This document shows positions 1 through 8,822 of a stretch of DNA of 64,000 nt, piece by piece. Positions within the stretch are counted from its first letter, which is position 1, and every line of letters begins with the position of its first letter. The notes beneath the pieces are model-generated. The model saw nothing but the letters and a program-made list of their open reading frames with translations. It was not told where the DNA came from and did no database searches. Source of the stretch: JAXHNE01 sp038316995 (lineage in GTDB: Bacteria > Patescibacteriota > Saccharimonadia > Saccharimonadales > JAXHNE01); assembly GCA_038316995.1 (NCBI GenBank), contig JBBQAZ010000001.1, positions 1 to 64,000 on the forward strand, read 5' to 3'. A program made the position numbers and the translations under genes.

Positions 1-1281
1 TGCGCGTTCAGCGAGCGCTCCGTGACCGATTTCTCGGCGTCCAGGTCCCATGAGTCGCTTTACTTCACCAACGGTGTAGCCTGGCGCGTTAAAGTGGTGG
101 ATGTAGCGCTTTTCTGCGTCGTTGTGCTCCATAGTGTCAAGTATTTGCGCAAAACTAAGTGGTGCCAACGTTACGATGTTTATACCCTGCGTCATTCCAC
201 GAGTAAAGATGCTCGATCCGTGCGCTCGTGGCAAGAATCCTACTTGGCTGCTAAGTTGGCGAATATCTGTAAGCTTACGTCCGTCTGGGCGAGCTTGGTC
301 TTTGATAATCCCTGCACGCACGTCGTTGTCTACAACCTTTTCCATTGCGTTATGGTAATCGTGCTTTGCACTTGCGAACTCTTCTTCGCCTAATTCTTTA
401 GTAAAGTATTCGTCTAGGTCCTTGTAGAGTTGATCAATCTTGGCATTACGTTCTGGGTAATCCATACGTACATTTTTACCTAGCTTGTCACTTGCCCACT
501 TTGTAACAGATTCGTAAATTGATTCTTCCGGTAGGAATAGTTCGTATTCTTGTGCGGTAACACCAACTTTTTTAACAAGTTCTTTTTGCAATTCAATTGC
601 GGGTTGCATGGCTTTTTCTGCCCACTCCATGGCGTCGGCTACTAGCTCTTCGCTAACTTCATTGGCGCCAGCTTCTACCATCATAATTCCCTTGTCTGTT
701 CCAGCCACTACAAGATCAAGTGGATTTTTTGCAGATTCTTCAGGGCTTAGGAATGCTTTAAAGCCTTTTTCGTTTTCTGGATCAACACCAACGCGGATTC
801 CTGAAACAGGACCTTCAAATGGTGCACCCGTCAGCATAAATGCTGCGCTAACTGCAATCATTGCAATCATGTCTGGGCGGAAACTAGGGTCCATGCTGAG
901 CACTGTTCCAACACCCTGCGCTTCGCGCTTGTAGCCTTTTGGCCACAGTGGGCGGATTGGGCGGTCGATGATTCGACTAATTAAAATAGCGTCCTCGCTC
1001 GGGCGGCCTTCGCGCTTAATAAAACGGCTTCCGCTAATCTTTCCTGCTGCATACATTTTTTCTTCGTAATCAATGCTTAGCGGAAAATAGCCAAAATCTG
1101 GCAAGTCTTTGCGGCCAACCATTGCTGTTCCAAGAACTACCGTGTCGCCGTAGCGAACAATCACAGATGCACTAGTACGAAACCCAACACGGTTTACTTC
1201 TAAACTAAGTGTTTGCCCGCAAAACTCGGTACTAACTTTTATAATGTCTTTTCCAAATGGATTGATGATTGTGTCTTTCAA
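1..1281 (-). CDS. pnp: Polyribonucleotide nucleotidyltransferase (PNPase), N-terminal part; runs off window
   Basis: About 427 residues read from a TTG start at 1281; the C-terminal RNase PH domain 2, KH and S1 domains lie beyond the window edge. PNPase is a phosphate-dependent 3'-5' exoribonuclease of mRNA decay. Visible family sequence includes an N-terminal stretch starting KDTIINPFGKDIIKVSTEF, the conserved FGYFPLSIDYEEKMYAAGK segment, SGSRFIKREGRPSEDAIL, IDRPIRPLWPKGY, and a later region with ARPDGRKLTDIR. The TTG is preceded by a purine-rich GAGAGACGGA stretch. It sits downstream of rpsO on the same strand, the classic rpsO-pnp order, with about 160 bp and a small hairpin between them. 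The start codon is the least certain point because no in-frame ATG is near. Confidence 0.93.
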   Translation of the reverse strand, partial: MKDTIINPFGKDIIKVSTEFCGQTLSLEVNRVGFRTSASVIVRYGDTVVLGTAMVGRKDLPDFGYFPLSIDYEEKMYAAGKISGSRFIKREGRPSEDAILISRIIDRPIRPLWPKGYKREAQGVGTVLSMDPSFRPDMIAMIAVSAAFMLTGAPFEGPVSGIRVGVDPENEKGFKAFLSPEESAKNPLDLVVAGTDKGIMMVEAGANEVSEELVADAMEWAEKAMQPAIELQKELVKKVGVTAQEYELFLPEESIYESVTKWASDKLGKNVRMDYPERNAKIDQLYKDLDEYFTKELGEEEFASAKHDYHNAMEKVVDNDVRAGIIKDQARPDGRKLTDIRQLSSQVGFLPRAHGSSIFTRGMTQGINIVTLAPLSFAQILDTMEHNDAEKRYIHHFNAPGYTVGEVKRLMGPGRREIGHGALAERA

Positions 1282-1414
1282 ATCCGTCTCTCTTTCTTGA
1301 TCAAGCCCTCATTCCTAGAGTGCAAATATACAGTCTGCTCCTTGTGCCTGTTGGGTAGCAGGTATATCTGGTGTCTAGTAACGAAGATTGCTTGTTTTAA
1401 TGTGCACAAGCCTG

Positions 1415-1430
1415 TCCGGCAACTGCCGGA
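1415..1430 (-). other. Small perfect inverted repeat between rpsO and pnp
   Basis: TCCGGCA and TGCCGGA (7 bp) are separated by 2 nt in the rpsO-pnp spacer. In Enterobacteria a hairpin in this interval is cut by RNase III and used for pnp autoregulation. This one is short, so a processing site or weak attenuator is only an inference. Confidence 0.35.
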
Positions 1431-1444
1431 TTGGTCTGAGCAAA

Positions 1445-1711
1445 TTACTTACGTAAGCCGAGCTTTTTGATTAAAGCCAAGTACGCTTCACCGTCTTTGC
1501 TAGCCAAGTACTTTAGTAGTCGCTTTCGCTTGCCTACTGCCTGGAGTAGTCCACGGCGGGCCATAAAATCATGCTTGTGTGTCTTTAGGTGTCCAGTTAA
1601 TTCTGTAATACGTTCTGTAAGGATTGCAACCTGCACCGCAGGGCTCCCTGTATCTGTTTTGCTGGTTTGGTTGTCAGCAACAATCTTAGTCTTCTTCTCT
1701 GTTGAAATCAT
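1445..1711 (-). CDS. rpsO: 30S ribosomal protein S15
   Basis: 88 residues, the usual S15 length. It binds the 16S rRNA central domain and nucleates platform assembly. Recognisable family blocks are DTGSPAVQVAILTERI (helix 1), LTGHLKTHKHDFMARRGL with the conserved His/Asp contact region, and KRKRLLKYLASKD near the C-terminus. ATG is preceded by AAGGAAG with 4 nt spacing. It lies upstream of pnp on the same strand and has a good own promoter (see 1757-1785), so rpsO-pnp is a small operon. Confidence 0.97.
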   Translation of the reverse strand: MISTEKKTKIVADNQTSKTDTGSPAVQVAILTERITELTGHLKTHKHDFMARRGLLQAVGKRKRLLKYLASKDGEAYLALIKKLGLRK

Positions 1712-1756
1712 TAATCTTCCTTGTTTACTTAATAAGAGATGATGGCGTTACCCAAG

Positions 1757-1785
1757 AATATACCACACCCACCCCAGTTATGCAA
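1757..1785 (-). promoter_or_regulatory. Sigma-70-type promoter of rpsO
   Basis: On the minus strand TTGCAT (1780-1785), a 17-nt spacer, and TATATT (1757-1762). It leaves a roughly 40-nt leader with a Shine-Dalgarno sequence, unlike most first genes in this window. Confidence 0.6.
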
Positions 1786-1797
1786 CTATTACAAACT

Positions 1798-2226
1798 TCA
1801 ACTTCGTTTTACTAGCATACCCTTAAGCTCATGGAGTTCACAAAGTAAAGTTTGAGCTTGCTCATTATCAAGTTCAACAGCTTCTGTCATACTCGTAAAG
1901 CTACCCCTCATTGCCCTCACTCCTTCTACATCTACAAAAACACTAATATTATCATATGGATTTGTTTGTCTGCCAACCTGTATGTAAGCGCGTTCACCCT
2001 TAAGAGTTGACTCGCCAAGTTCTACGGACGTATATAGCATAGGACAGTCAAAAGATGTGGCATAGGCATCAGGATCAATCGCATATAATCCTTCAAGTCT
2101 AGAAAACGGACGCGAGAGGTATACTTCGCTTGGATCTTCAAGATGATCGTCAAGAATAGTGTAAGCTAATTCAATAATCTCTTCACTCACAGACAGAGTA
2201 GCAATTTTTTCAATACTTTCGCTCAT
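1798..2226 (-). CDS. Hypothetical protein (142 aa)
   Basis: I do not recognise the family. The protein is acidic, has no signal peptide or membrane segment, and ends in a helical segment rich in Leu and Glu (LDNEQAQTLLCELHELKG). The middle part (YTSVELGESTLKGERAYIQVG, then NISVFVDVEGV) reads like an alternating beta sheet. It starts 12 nt after the ABC-F stop codon, so it is probably the last gene of the DHH-like/truB/ABC-F operon. Codon use matches the neighbours, which supports a real gene. Confidence 0.7.
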   Translation of the reverse strand: MSESIEKIATLSVSEEIIELAYTILDDHLEDPSEVYLSRPFSRLEGLYAIDPDAYATSFDCPMLYTSVELGESTLKGERAYIQVGRQTNPYDNISVFVDVEGVRAMRGSFTSMTEAVELDNEQAQTLLCELHELKGMLVKRS

Positions 2227-2238
2227 TTAGATTTTATT

Positions 2239-3912
2239 TTATACTTTTAATACTTTTTTGTCAATGTTTATTTGTTCTCCACCGATGTTTTTGGTGAAGT
2301 AGCTGTCGTGGGAAATGTAGATAATGGCGCCGTGATATTGCTTGAGAGCATGCTCAAGCTCTTCTATGCTAGGCAAATCCAAGTGGTTTGTTGGTTCGTC
2401 CAAAATCAGTACCATTGGGTCGTCTGCCAACATGCTCATCAGCTGGAACCGAGCTTTTTGACCACCACTTAACTTTGAAACTACCATTTCTCCGTCACTT
2501 TCTGGCCTGAAAAGATAATCTCCAAGCATCTGGCGAATCTTTTGATCGCTGGCATTTACTTCCTTGGCCAGCAAAACGTGTTCAACTGCGTCTTTCAGCT
2601 TCATCTTTAGATATTTTGGACCAATTTCTTGCTCATAGTTGCCAATTTTTAGCTGCTTTTCTGTAGAAATGTGCCCGTTCAGCAATTTACTCTCTGTTTT
2701 ATCGTTACGGCTTTCTGCCAAGATTGCATTAACCAAAGTAGTCTTTCCTGCCCCGTTACGGCCATGCAAACGTAATCGCTCGCCTTCTCGCAGCTGAAAA
2801 GACACCTCATTAAACAGGGGTTCATCTGTGTATCCAAGCACTAGCTTGTGTGCCTCTATTAGTAGTCTATTGGATTTTGTCTCACTTGTTCTGGCCCGAA
2901 TCCGGATATTCCGTGCCTTGTGTTCATCATATGCGTCTGCCAGCTTATTATTTAGTCCCTGCACTGATTCTTTGTCTATCCAAAAACTTGGCTTAGTCAT
3001 TTTTTGCAAATCTGCAAGTTCCTTACGGGCTCGTTGCTCTTGGCTTTTAAATCGAGCAATCGTCCCTGGATTGCGAGCTTTTTCTTTGAGTCGCTGAAAC
3101 CGCACTACATCATCTTTGAGATTTATTATGCGTCGTTGCGTTACTTCATACTCATTGACTTCACTTGTAACTTTGCTAGTGTTTGTTCGCAAATAATCAT
3201 CGTAATTTCCCCTGAAACTATAACTTTTGCCGTCCCGAATCTCTATAATCCTATCAATTGCCTTCAGAACATCTCGGTCGTGAGTAATTACAACTACTGC
3301 CGCTTTTTCACGGTTTAACCATTGCAAAAATAGTTCTTTGGCGGCGTAATCCATGTGGTTAGTTGGTTCGTCTATCAAAATTAAATCTGCTTTGCTGTGT
3401 TGCAGTTTTGCAAGCTCCACAAAGCGTTTTTGGCCACCAGAAAGCTGCCCAATCTTGCCATCAATGTGGTTGTCTTGAAGTCCGTAGGCCTGCAGACTGC
3501 GCCTTATTTCTTCTTCTACTTGATAGTATCCAAGTGAACTAAATTGTTCCAAAGCATCACCGAACACATCCATCTTTTTGGAATTACTTCCCATGTGTTC
3601 GGGGTATGTATCAATAATGTCTTTAAGCTGTTTGTACTGCGGTAAATCCTCCAAAATAAACGGTAAGACAGAAGCTTCCTCAAACCCTTGATGCTCCTGC
3701 CTTGAACTAACAACTACCAAGTTACGCTGAAAATCTATGTCACCAGCAAAGTCTGAATCTTCCCCTGTTAGCATATGGAAAAGAGTGGTTTTTCCTGTAC
3801 CGTTGCGTCCTATAAACCCAAGTTTTTCACCAGCTTGAATTTTGAGCGACAGATCTTCATATAAGATCTTGTCACCAAAAGACTTTTCTTCGATATTTAT
3901 ATTGGCAATCAT
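2239..3912 (-). CDS. ABC-F family ATPase (ribosome-associated)
   Basis: 557 residues with two tandem ABC domains and no transmembrane segments, the ABC-F layout. Domain 1 shows Walker A GRNGTGKTT, signature LSGGQKRF and Walker B LILIDEPTNHMD. Domain 2 shows GRNGAGKTT, LSGGQKARF and VLILDEPTNHLD. Between them is a charged helical linker (about residues 240-330), the P-site tRNA-interaction motif region of the family. Such proteins act on translating ribosomes (translation factors of the EttA/Uup type, or antibiotic resistance). Its start overlaps the truB stop by 4 nt (ATGA), which suits a translation-related operon. The exact subfamily cannot be told by eye. Confidence 0.9.
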   Translation of the reverse strand: MIANINIEEKSFGDKILYEDLSLKIQAGEKLGFIGRNGTGKTTLFHMLTGEDSDFAGDIDFQRNLVVVSSRQEHQGFEEASVLPFILEDLPQYKQLKDIIDTYPEHMGSNSKKMDVFGDALEQFSSLGYYQVEEEIRRSLQAYGLQDNHIDGKIGQLSGGQKRFVELAKLQHSKADLILIDEPTNHMDYAAKELFLQWLNREKAAVVVITHDRDVLKAIDRIIEIRDGKSYSFRGNYDDYLRTNTSKVTSEVNEYEVTQRRIINLKDDVVRFQRLKEKARNPGTIARFKSQEQRARKELADLQKMTKPSFWIDKESVQGLNNKLADAYDEHKARNIRIRARTSETKSNRLLIEAHKLVLGYTDEPLFNEVSFQLREGERLRLHGRNGAGKTTLVNAILAESRNDKTESKLLNGHISTEKQLKIGNYEQEIGPKYLKMKLKDAVEHVLLAKEVNASDQKIRQMLGDYLFRPESDGEMVVSKLSGGQKARFQLMSMLADDPMVLILDEPTNHLDLPSIEELEHALKQYHGAIIYISHDSYFTKNIGGEQINIDKKVLKV

Positions 3913-4592
3913 ACGACCTGCTTTAAAACTTCAGCTACCGGCTGATCTTGCAACTGGTCAATCGTGTAGGCGTTTATTAAATTAAATTCACCGACTGATA
4001 CGCGCCGTAAATCACTCATATACGCCCCTGTTCCAAGTTTTTCACCAATATCGCCCACCAGGCTACGAATATACGTACCAGAAGACACGTGGACCATAAA
4101 TGTAATGTCTGGATAGGCGTACTTCATGTCTGTAATTGAACTTATTTTAACTTTGCGTGGTTCTATTTTCACTTCTTTGCCTTCGCGGGCTAGTTCATAG
4201 GCCCGCTTACCGTTCACTTTTATTGCACTAAAAGCTGGCGGTGTTTGTGTGACCACGCCAATAAATTGTTCAAGTACGCTCTGGACTTCCTCTACAAACG
4301 GCTCGTGTTCACTTTTTTTGGTCAATTCGCCTTCTGCATCACCTGTTTCAGAGGTAGTTCCGAGCTTCATACTAACTTCGTAAACTTTATCAAGCTTAGA
4401 AAATTCCTGCGCCCGCTTACAATAACTACCGACAACTACAATCATAAGACCAGTTGCGAGAGGATCTAGTGTCCCTGTATGCCCTACTTTAACCTTGTGT
4501 CCAGCTTCATTTTTAAGCATGCCCCGAACTTTTGCCACTACATCGTGACTTGTCCAAGTTTTTAGCTTATCTACTAATAATATTCCGTCCAT
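3909..4592 (-). CDS. truB: tRNA pseudouridine(55) synthase
   Basis: About 227 residues. TruB makes pseudouridine 55 in the tRNA T-loop. The catalytic motif GHTGTLDPLATGLM with the essential Asp is near residue 40, and the N-terminus MDGILLVDKLKTWTSHDVV is typical. The C-terminal PUA domain is absent or minimal. I place the start at ATG 4592, not the in-frame GTG at 4610: a TATAAT box (4602-4607) would overlap the upstream start and lies 9 nt before the ATG. The gene follows the DHH-like gene after 3 nt, matching the common nrnA-truB order. Confidence 0.92.
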   Translation of the reverse strand: MDGILLVDKLKTWTSHDVVAKVRGMLKNEAGHKVKVGHTGTLDPLATGLMIVVVGSYCKRAQEFSKLDKVYEVSMKLGTTSETGDAEGELTKKSEHEPFVEEVQSVLEQFIGVVTQTPPAFSAIKVNGKRAYELAREGKEVKIEPRKVKISSITDMKYAYPDITFMVHVSSGTYIRSLVGDIGEKLGTGAYMSDLRRVSVGEFNLINAYTIDQLQDQPVAEVLKQVV

Positions 4593-4613
4593 AAGGACCG
4601 TATTATACACGCT

Positions 4614-6440
4614 TTAAAGAGGTGGTACAGGGGGTAGTGTCTGGTGACCGTCGTCGTCTTTTGGATATAGTGGCATTGGTGGCGGAACTGGTGGTGGCGG
4701 AGAAGCTGGGCTTACGGCGTCGGTAGAGGCTGAGGGAATAGGGTCCGGCGGGAATTTAGGCTTACTTGGCTCTTGTCCTGTCACGGCGTCATTATTCTGC
4801 AAACCCGATTCAATATCTAACTTTGTAACATCCAAATAATCATCGTCATCATCTGAACTTGTAACCTCTTGAAGATTTGGAGTCGCCTGTTCAGCGTGGC
4901 TAAGATTTAAATCAATTGGGTTCGCGTTTAGAGCCGCAATCGGCTCAAGGGGTGGTTGATTGCCAGATATTGCCAAAGCTTGATCGACATTATTCTGTAA
5001 CTCATCAAGATCAGGAACATTGGGCGCAGCCTCATTACTAACTGGCGGCAAGCCTTCGCTACTTAGCGCGTCTTGTTGATGAGGGCTGTCTACTGATTTT
5101 TCAAGATAATCTAACGTTTGGTCTACGTTATCTTCAGAGGTACTCCCCTCTGTTTGCCTTGGAATACTTGAGTTGTCATTGTCTATAAACTCCGGGGCTG
5201 GAACTTCTATTTCTAACTCCTGGTTACCGTCTTCTGCTACTTGTTTAGTTTCTTCGTTATCATTTTCTTTTTGGGCTGAATCATCATGGCTTAATATTCT
5301 CCCTTTTTCTTCAGTTGGGTTTAAGGGGTTAGCAAACTCGTTGTCTTCATCATTTGCGCTTGCTGTCAACGTGCCTGAATTTGAAGGTGGTTCTAAAATC
5401 ATTCTAGCATGTCCCTCTTCGCTGTCTCCAGAGAGTGGTTCTTCTAGTTTTGGCCTTGCTTTTTTGTGAATCTTTGGCAGTTCATCTAAATGAGATGACT
5501 TGAAGTTACCGTCATCATCTACGTGAATTGCATGTGTGTCATCTTCTTGTGGGGCATGAGATTCTTGGGGCTGCACTGGTACTTCGTGCTTAATTTCTAG
5601 CGATCCATCATTATGCTTTACAGAATCTTCAGACTCTACCACCCCTGTTTCTGTTGGTTCTTCAGCCTCTTTCATCGACGCAACAGGTTCTGGCTCGGGT
5701 TTGACTTGTAGCTGCGTTGCTACAAGCTGCTGGTTCGCGCCGGCCGCCATTAATTTTGCGCTGATATTCATGGTCTCTGGTTTTGTCTTTTCGTTACTAA
5801 AACGTTCTGTTTCGGCAACAATACCGGTCAAGAATGCCGTCGCAATTTGACTATCAAAAACATCATTCTTTAGCGTTAAGCTCATCTGGGCTACGACCTC
5901 TGACAGGCTACTAGTTCCCTGTTCATTTAAGTTTGTTCCGCCCAGTTCGCCTGGTTTATCGACATTAATTGAAACAATCTTCGCGTCGTGCAATATTCTG
6001 CCGTGCGCCGTAATTGCTTGATCTAATTGACCTTGGTCGTGCACTCCAAGCGCGAGGACTACGTCAACGTTAAAATCACCATGACTAAAAATTAGATCTT
6101 CCTGGCCGATTGTAGTTTTGTAAGGAGTAATGAAGATTTTTACGTGTTGATCTTCTACTTTATATCGAAGCTTATCTGCTTTGGATTTATCGAGTGAAAT
6201 AATAAAATCACGGAGACTGTCTGTATTTTTCTCTAGCGTCTCTTCTGGTTTTAGAAACTCAATTGTAGATGGTGAGCTACCGCTAAATACGGCTGTTCCG
6301 TGCTTACCTAGCTTATTTAGCACCAATGTCATCCCGATTGCAGCAGAAAGCTGGTCAATCGTAGGGTTTTGACTCACGGTTACAAGAACGTTTTGTGCGT
6401 CCTTGATTGTTTGTAATACTTCTGTTTTTGGATTTTCCAT
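4614..6440 (-). CDS. Inactivated NrnA-like DHH phosphoesterase with long disordered acidic tail
   Basis: 608 residues. Residues 1-230 align in pattern with DHH/DHHA1 NrnA-type nanoRNases: NPTIDQLSAAIGMTLVLNKLGK stands where HxNPDGDAIGS is expected, DVVLALGVHD where DLVIxLDxS is expected, and SINVDKPGELGG where NIDHHxxNxxFG is expected. The key Asp/His residues are therefore mostly gone, so it is probably not a nuclease. Residues about 240-608 are low complexity, rich in Glu, Asp, Pro, Ser and Asn, ending in a Pro-rich stretch. The position directly before truB matches the common rbfA-nrnA-truB order and supports the ancestry. AAGGA lies upstream of the ATG. Confidence 0.75.
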   Translation of the reverse strand: MENPKTEVLQTIKDAQNVLVTVSQNPTIDQLSAAIGMTLVLNKLGKHGTAVFSGSSPSTIEFLKPEETLEKNTDSLRDFIISLDKSKADKLRYKVEDQHVKIFITPYKTTIGQEDLIFSHGDFNVDVVLALGVHDQGQLDQAITAHGRILHDAKIVSINVDKPGELGGTNLNEQGTSSLSEVVAQMSLTLKNDVFDSQIATAFLTGIVAETERFSNEKTKPETMNISAKLMAAGANQQLVATQLQVKPEPEPVASMKEAEEPTETGVVESEDSVKHNDGSLEIKHEVPVQPQESHAPQEDDTHAIHVDDDGNFKSSHLDELPKIHKKARPKLEEPLSGDSEEGHARMILEPPSNSGTLTASANDEDNEFANPLNPTEEKGRILSHDDSAQKENDNEETKQVAEDGNQELEIEVPAPEFIDNDNSSIPRQTEGSTSEDNVDQTLDYLEKSVDSPHQQDALSSEGLPPVSNEAAPNVPDLDELQNNVDQALAISGNQPPLEPIAALNANPIDLNLSHAEQATPNLQEVTSSDDDDDYLDVTKLDIESGLQNNDAVTGQEPSKPKFPPDPIPSASTDAVSPASPPPPVPPPMPLYPKDDDGHQTLPPVPPL

Positions 6441-6522
6441 TTTTGTTTTTTAATCCTTATGAAAATCGTAGCATAAAAACACAAGCGTGTCTACAGAGAA
6501 GCTGATTGTTGATGCTCAACTC

Positions 6523-6551
6523 TTTACAAACAGAGAGGATAATGCTACAGT
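6523..6551 (+). promoter_or_regulatory. Promoter of rpsT
   Basis: TTTACA (6523-6528), a 17-nt spacer ending in TGC, and TACAGT (6546-6551): an extended -10 of the TGCTANANT type seen repeatedly here. It leaves a leader of about 45 nt with AAAGGAG before the ATG. Confidence 0.55.
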
Positions 6552-6601
6552 CAAATCCGACTTTAAATTATCTTTTAAGTTCAATCACTAAAGGAGCATA
6601 G

Positions 6602-7006
6602 ATGCCAATTATCAAATCTGCGCGAAAGCGCGTTAAAACTGCTAACAAAGCTGCAATACGAAATAGTAAGACTAAGCGCACATTAAAAGAAGCCTTAAAA
6701 AACTTCCAAAGCGCAGTCACAAGTGGCAAAAAAATAAACGAAGCGCATGATGCAGCACAAAGCGCATTAGACACGGCCGTCAAGAAGAACATCCTACACA
6801 AGAACAAAGTAGCTCGTAAAAAAGCTCAACTTTCAAAAGCTGCGAAAGCTGCTGGATCAAAACCAGTTAAAAATGCTGCCAAAACCGCAACTCCTGCCAA
6901 GAAAGTCGTAGCGAAAAAGCCTGCTGCGAAAACGGCTCCTAAAAAGCCTGCTGCGAAAAAGCCAGTAGCCAAAAAAGCTCCTGCCAAAAAAACTACAAAG
7001 AAATAA
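6602..7006 (+). CDS. rpsT: 30S ribosomal protein S20 with Lys/Ala/Pro-rich C-terminal extension
   Basis: 134 residues; S20 is usually about 85-90. The first ~85 residues are S20: MPIIKSARKRVKTANKAAIRNSKTKRTLK, then helices with SGKKINEAHDAAQSALDTAVKKNILHKNKVARKKAQL. The last ~45 residues are a histone H1-like tail of repeated AAKKP/PAKK units with no acidic residue. S20 binds the 5' domain of 16S rRNA. AAAGGAG gives a clear start. The 3' end overlaps the convergent holA gene by 14 bp. Confidence 0.92.
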   Translation: MPIIKSARKRVKTANKAAIRNSKTKRTLKEALKNFQSAVTSGKKINEAHDAAQSALDTAVKKNILHKNKVARKKAQLSKAAKAAGSKPVKNAAKTATPAKKVVAKKPAAKTAPKKPAAKKPVAKKAPAKKTTKK

Positions 7007-7907
7007 TAAAGGCCTTTAAGGCATCGTCAGCATCAATTTTTGTAGACTTCATTTTTTCATCTATAGAACGGAGTCTACTTACGGCTTCTTTTAGTTCTGG
7101 AAACGCGACTTGGCGTGCAATACGATGGGTTTTTTGTATGACGTATGGGTTTACTTTTGCATTACTGGCAATTTCATTTGCGTCTGTTGTGTTTGCGGTT
7201 TTAACCAATGCTAAAATATGAAGCTGCCATACAAACATAGCAACAATCTGTATAGGTTCAACCTGCAGGGCTCGCTGCTCTTCATAAAGTTGTAACGCTC
7301 GTTCTTTATTACCAGAGAACCCTGCATCGATAAGTTCAAATATCGTGCTTGAAGGAGTTTGTAGTGTTAATTCTTTTACGGCCGCTATTGTTATATTTTT
7401 ATCATACATGCTCAGTTTATCAAGTTCATTGGCGAGTCTAAGCTGATCCGTTCCAGCTCTTCTAACAAGTTCCTGGGCAGCTGCAGGTTCAATGGTTGCT
7501 TCCCATTTTTTCACATACTCCTGTGCCCAGCGAACAACTGCGCTCGGCTCAAGCTCTCTAAATTCTTCGTATTCGTCTAATTTTTTTAAACTTTTATAGT
7601 ACGATGAACGCTTATCAAACTTTGGTTCATTTATTATAACTTCTGTAGTATCTGGCAAATTTTTTAATAATAATTCGTACTTTTCTTGAAATTCCTTGTT
7701 ACTACTTGGTTCATCTAAGACTACTAGTTTTTTTGCTGCAAGAAATGGTAGACTTTCTAGTGACTCGCGAATCCTATCAATATCAGCCTCTTGCCCATCT
7801 ATGACTTCAAGCGAAAAATTCCCATACTCCTTAACGAAACTGGCTATTATGCTACGCTTCTTTGCGCCGCGCATAAAATCATTTGGACCGGTCAAAATAT
7901 AAATCAT
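6993..7907 (-). CDS. holA: DNA polymerase III subunit delta
   Basis: 304 residues, near the usual 330-340. HolA opens the sliding clamp as part of the clamp loader. Recognisable features are the start MIYILTGPNDFMRGAKKRSI, the PFLAAKKLVVLDEPS segment, RRAGTDQLRLANELDKLSMY, the TPSSTIFELIDAGFSGN hinge, and QIVAMFVWQLHILALVKTA in the collar domain. Its ATG overlaps the mutM stop by 4 nt (ATGA), so the two are translationally coupled. The C-terminal codons overlap the end of rpsT on the other strand. Confidence 0.9.
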   Translation of the reverse strand: MIYILTGPNDFMRGAKKRSIIASFVKEYGNFSLEVIDGQEADIDRIRESLESLPFLAAKKLVVLDEPSSNKEFQEKYELLLKNLPDTTEVIINEPKFDKRSSYYKSLKKLDEYEEFRELEPSAVVRWAQEYVKKWEATIEPAAAQELVRRAGTDQLRLANELDKLSMYDKNITIAAVKELTLQTPSSTIFELIDAGFSGNKERALQLYEEQRALQVEPIQIVAMFVWQLHILALVKTANTTDANEIASNAKVNPYVIQKTHRIARQVAFPELKEAVSRLRSIDEKMKSTKIDADDALKAFIISL

Positions 7908-8785
7908 TTTTTCATATCCTTTTTCTGGCAGTTAGGACACGTATGAGTTCCTCGCCCTGCAACTCGAGTTTTTATAATTACCAAGTCACATCTTTCGCAA
8001 CTCTCACCTTCTCTCCTAAAAACTTTTGCAAAGTTTAGATAAGTTCCTTTATTTCCTTTAGCATTCACGTAGTTTCTATCGGTGCTGCCACCTTTTTCAA
8101 TTGCCAAGTGCAAGATCCTCTGTAGTTCAGTAAATAATAGCTTTAATGACTTTTTTGGAATGTTTTTCACGAGTGTTTCAGGATGAATTTTCGCGGCCCA
8201 AAGTGACTCATCCGCATAAATATTTCCCACACCAGCAACCACTGTTTGATCCAGTAAAACGGCTTTAATACCACTGTTATAACGTCTTTGCAGGCGTTGC
8301 ATAAATTTTGTGTTCGTGAAATCCGCGGCTAATGGTTCTGGGCCAAGTTTTTTAAAAAAATCCAGGTTTTCAACTTCAATTGTTGGCATTAGTCTTACCC
8401 AGCCAAACTTTCGCTGATCGTTAAAATAAAGCTTGGAATCATCTTTGAAAATAAACGTCACACGCGTGCTTTTATCTGGAAGCTCGCCAATCAGCGAGTC
8501 GTTTGGATGGCCTGCACCAAATACTGCATTTTCACCACGAAAAACGAGCTGTCCAGTCATCTTCAAATGAATGACCAGCGAGTAATTGGTATGCAGGTCA
8601 ATTATCAATGCCTTACCTCTACGTCGTAATCTTAGGACACTAGCATTAATTAAAAAACTGTCGACATCAGTTGTGGCATTTGGGAAGCCTTTTGGCCAAT
8701 CAAATGTAACACTCGCAACTACTTTGCCAATTATTAGCTGGTCAAGCCCTCGCTTCACAGTCTCAACTTCTGGTAATTCAGGCAT
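7904..8785 (-). CDS. mutM: Formamidopyrimidine-DNA glycosylase
   Basis: 293 residues. It removes oxidised purines such as 8-oxoguanine and nicks the abasic site. The catalytic N-terminus MPELPEVETVKRGL carries Pro2 and Glu3. The conserved RRGKALIIDL has the beta-hairpin Lys, GVGNIYADESLW is the helix-2-turn-helix, and CERC...THTCPNCQ is the C-terminal zinc finger. A TAGAAT box (8793-8798, extended TGC) ends 7 nt before the ATG, so the mRNA is probably leaderless. It is first in an operon with holA and divergent from the small gene at 8823. Confidence 0.96.
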   Translation of the reverse strand: MPELPEVETVKRGLDQLIIGKVVASVTFDWPKGFPNATTDVDSFLINASVLRLRRRGKALIIDLHTNYSLVIHLKMTGQLVFRGENAVFGAGHPNDSLIGELPDKSTRVTFIFKDDSKLYFNDQRKFGWVRLMPTIEVENLDFFKKLGPEPLAADFTNTKFMQRLQRRYNSGIKAVLLDQTVVAGVGNIYADESLWAAKIHPETLVKNIPKKSLKLLFTELQRILHLAIEKGGSTDRNYVNAKGNKGTYLNFAKVFRREGESCERCDLVIIKTRVAGRGTHTCPNCQKKDMKK

Positions 8786-8822
8786 ATCGTCTATTCTAGC
8801 AGTCTGTTACCATTGAAGCACT

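Noticed and set aside
3909..8785. UGA recoded as glycine (SR1/Gracilibacteria code)
   Set aside because: UGA closes many genes in ATGA overlaps with intact downstream genes, and reading through would extend known families.
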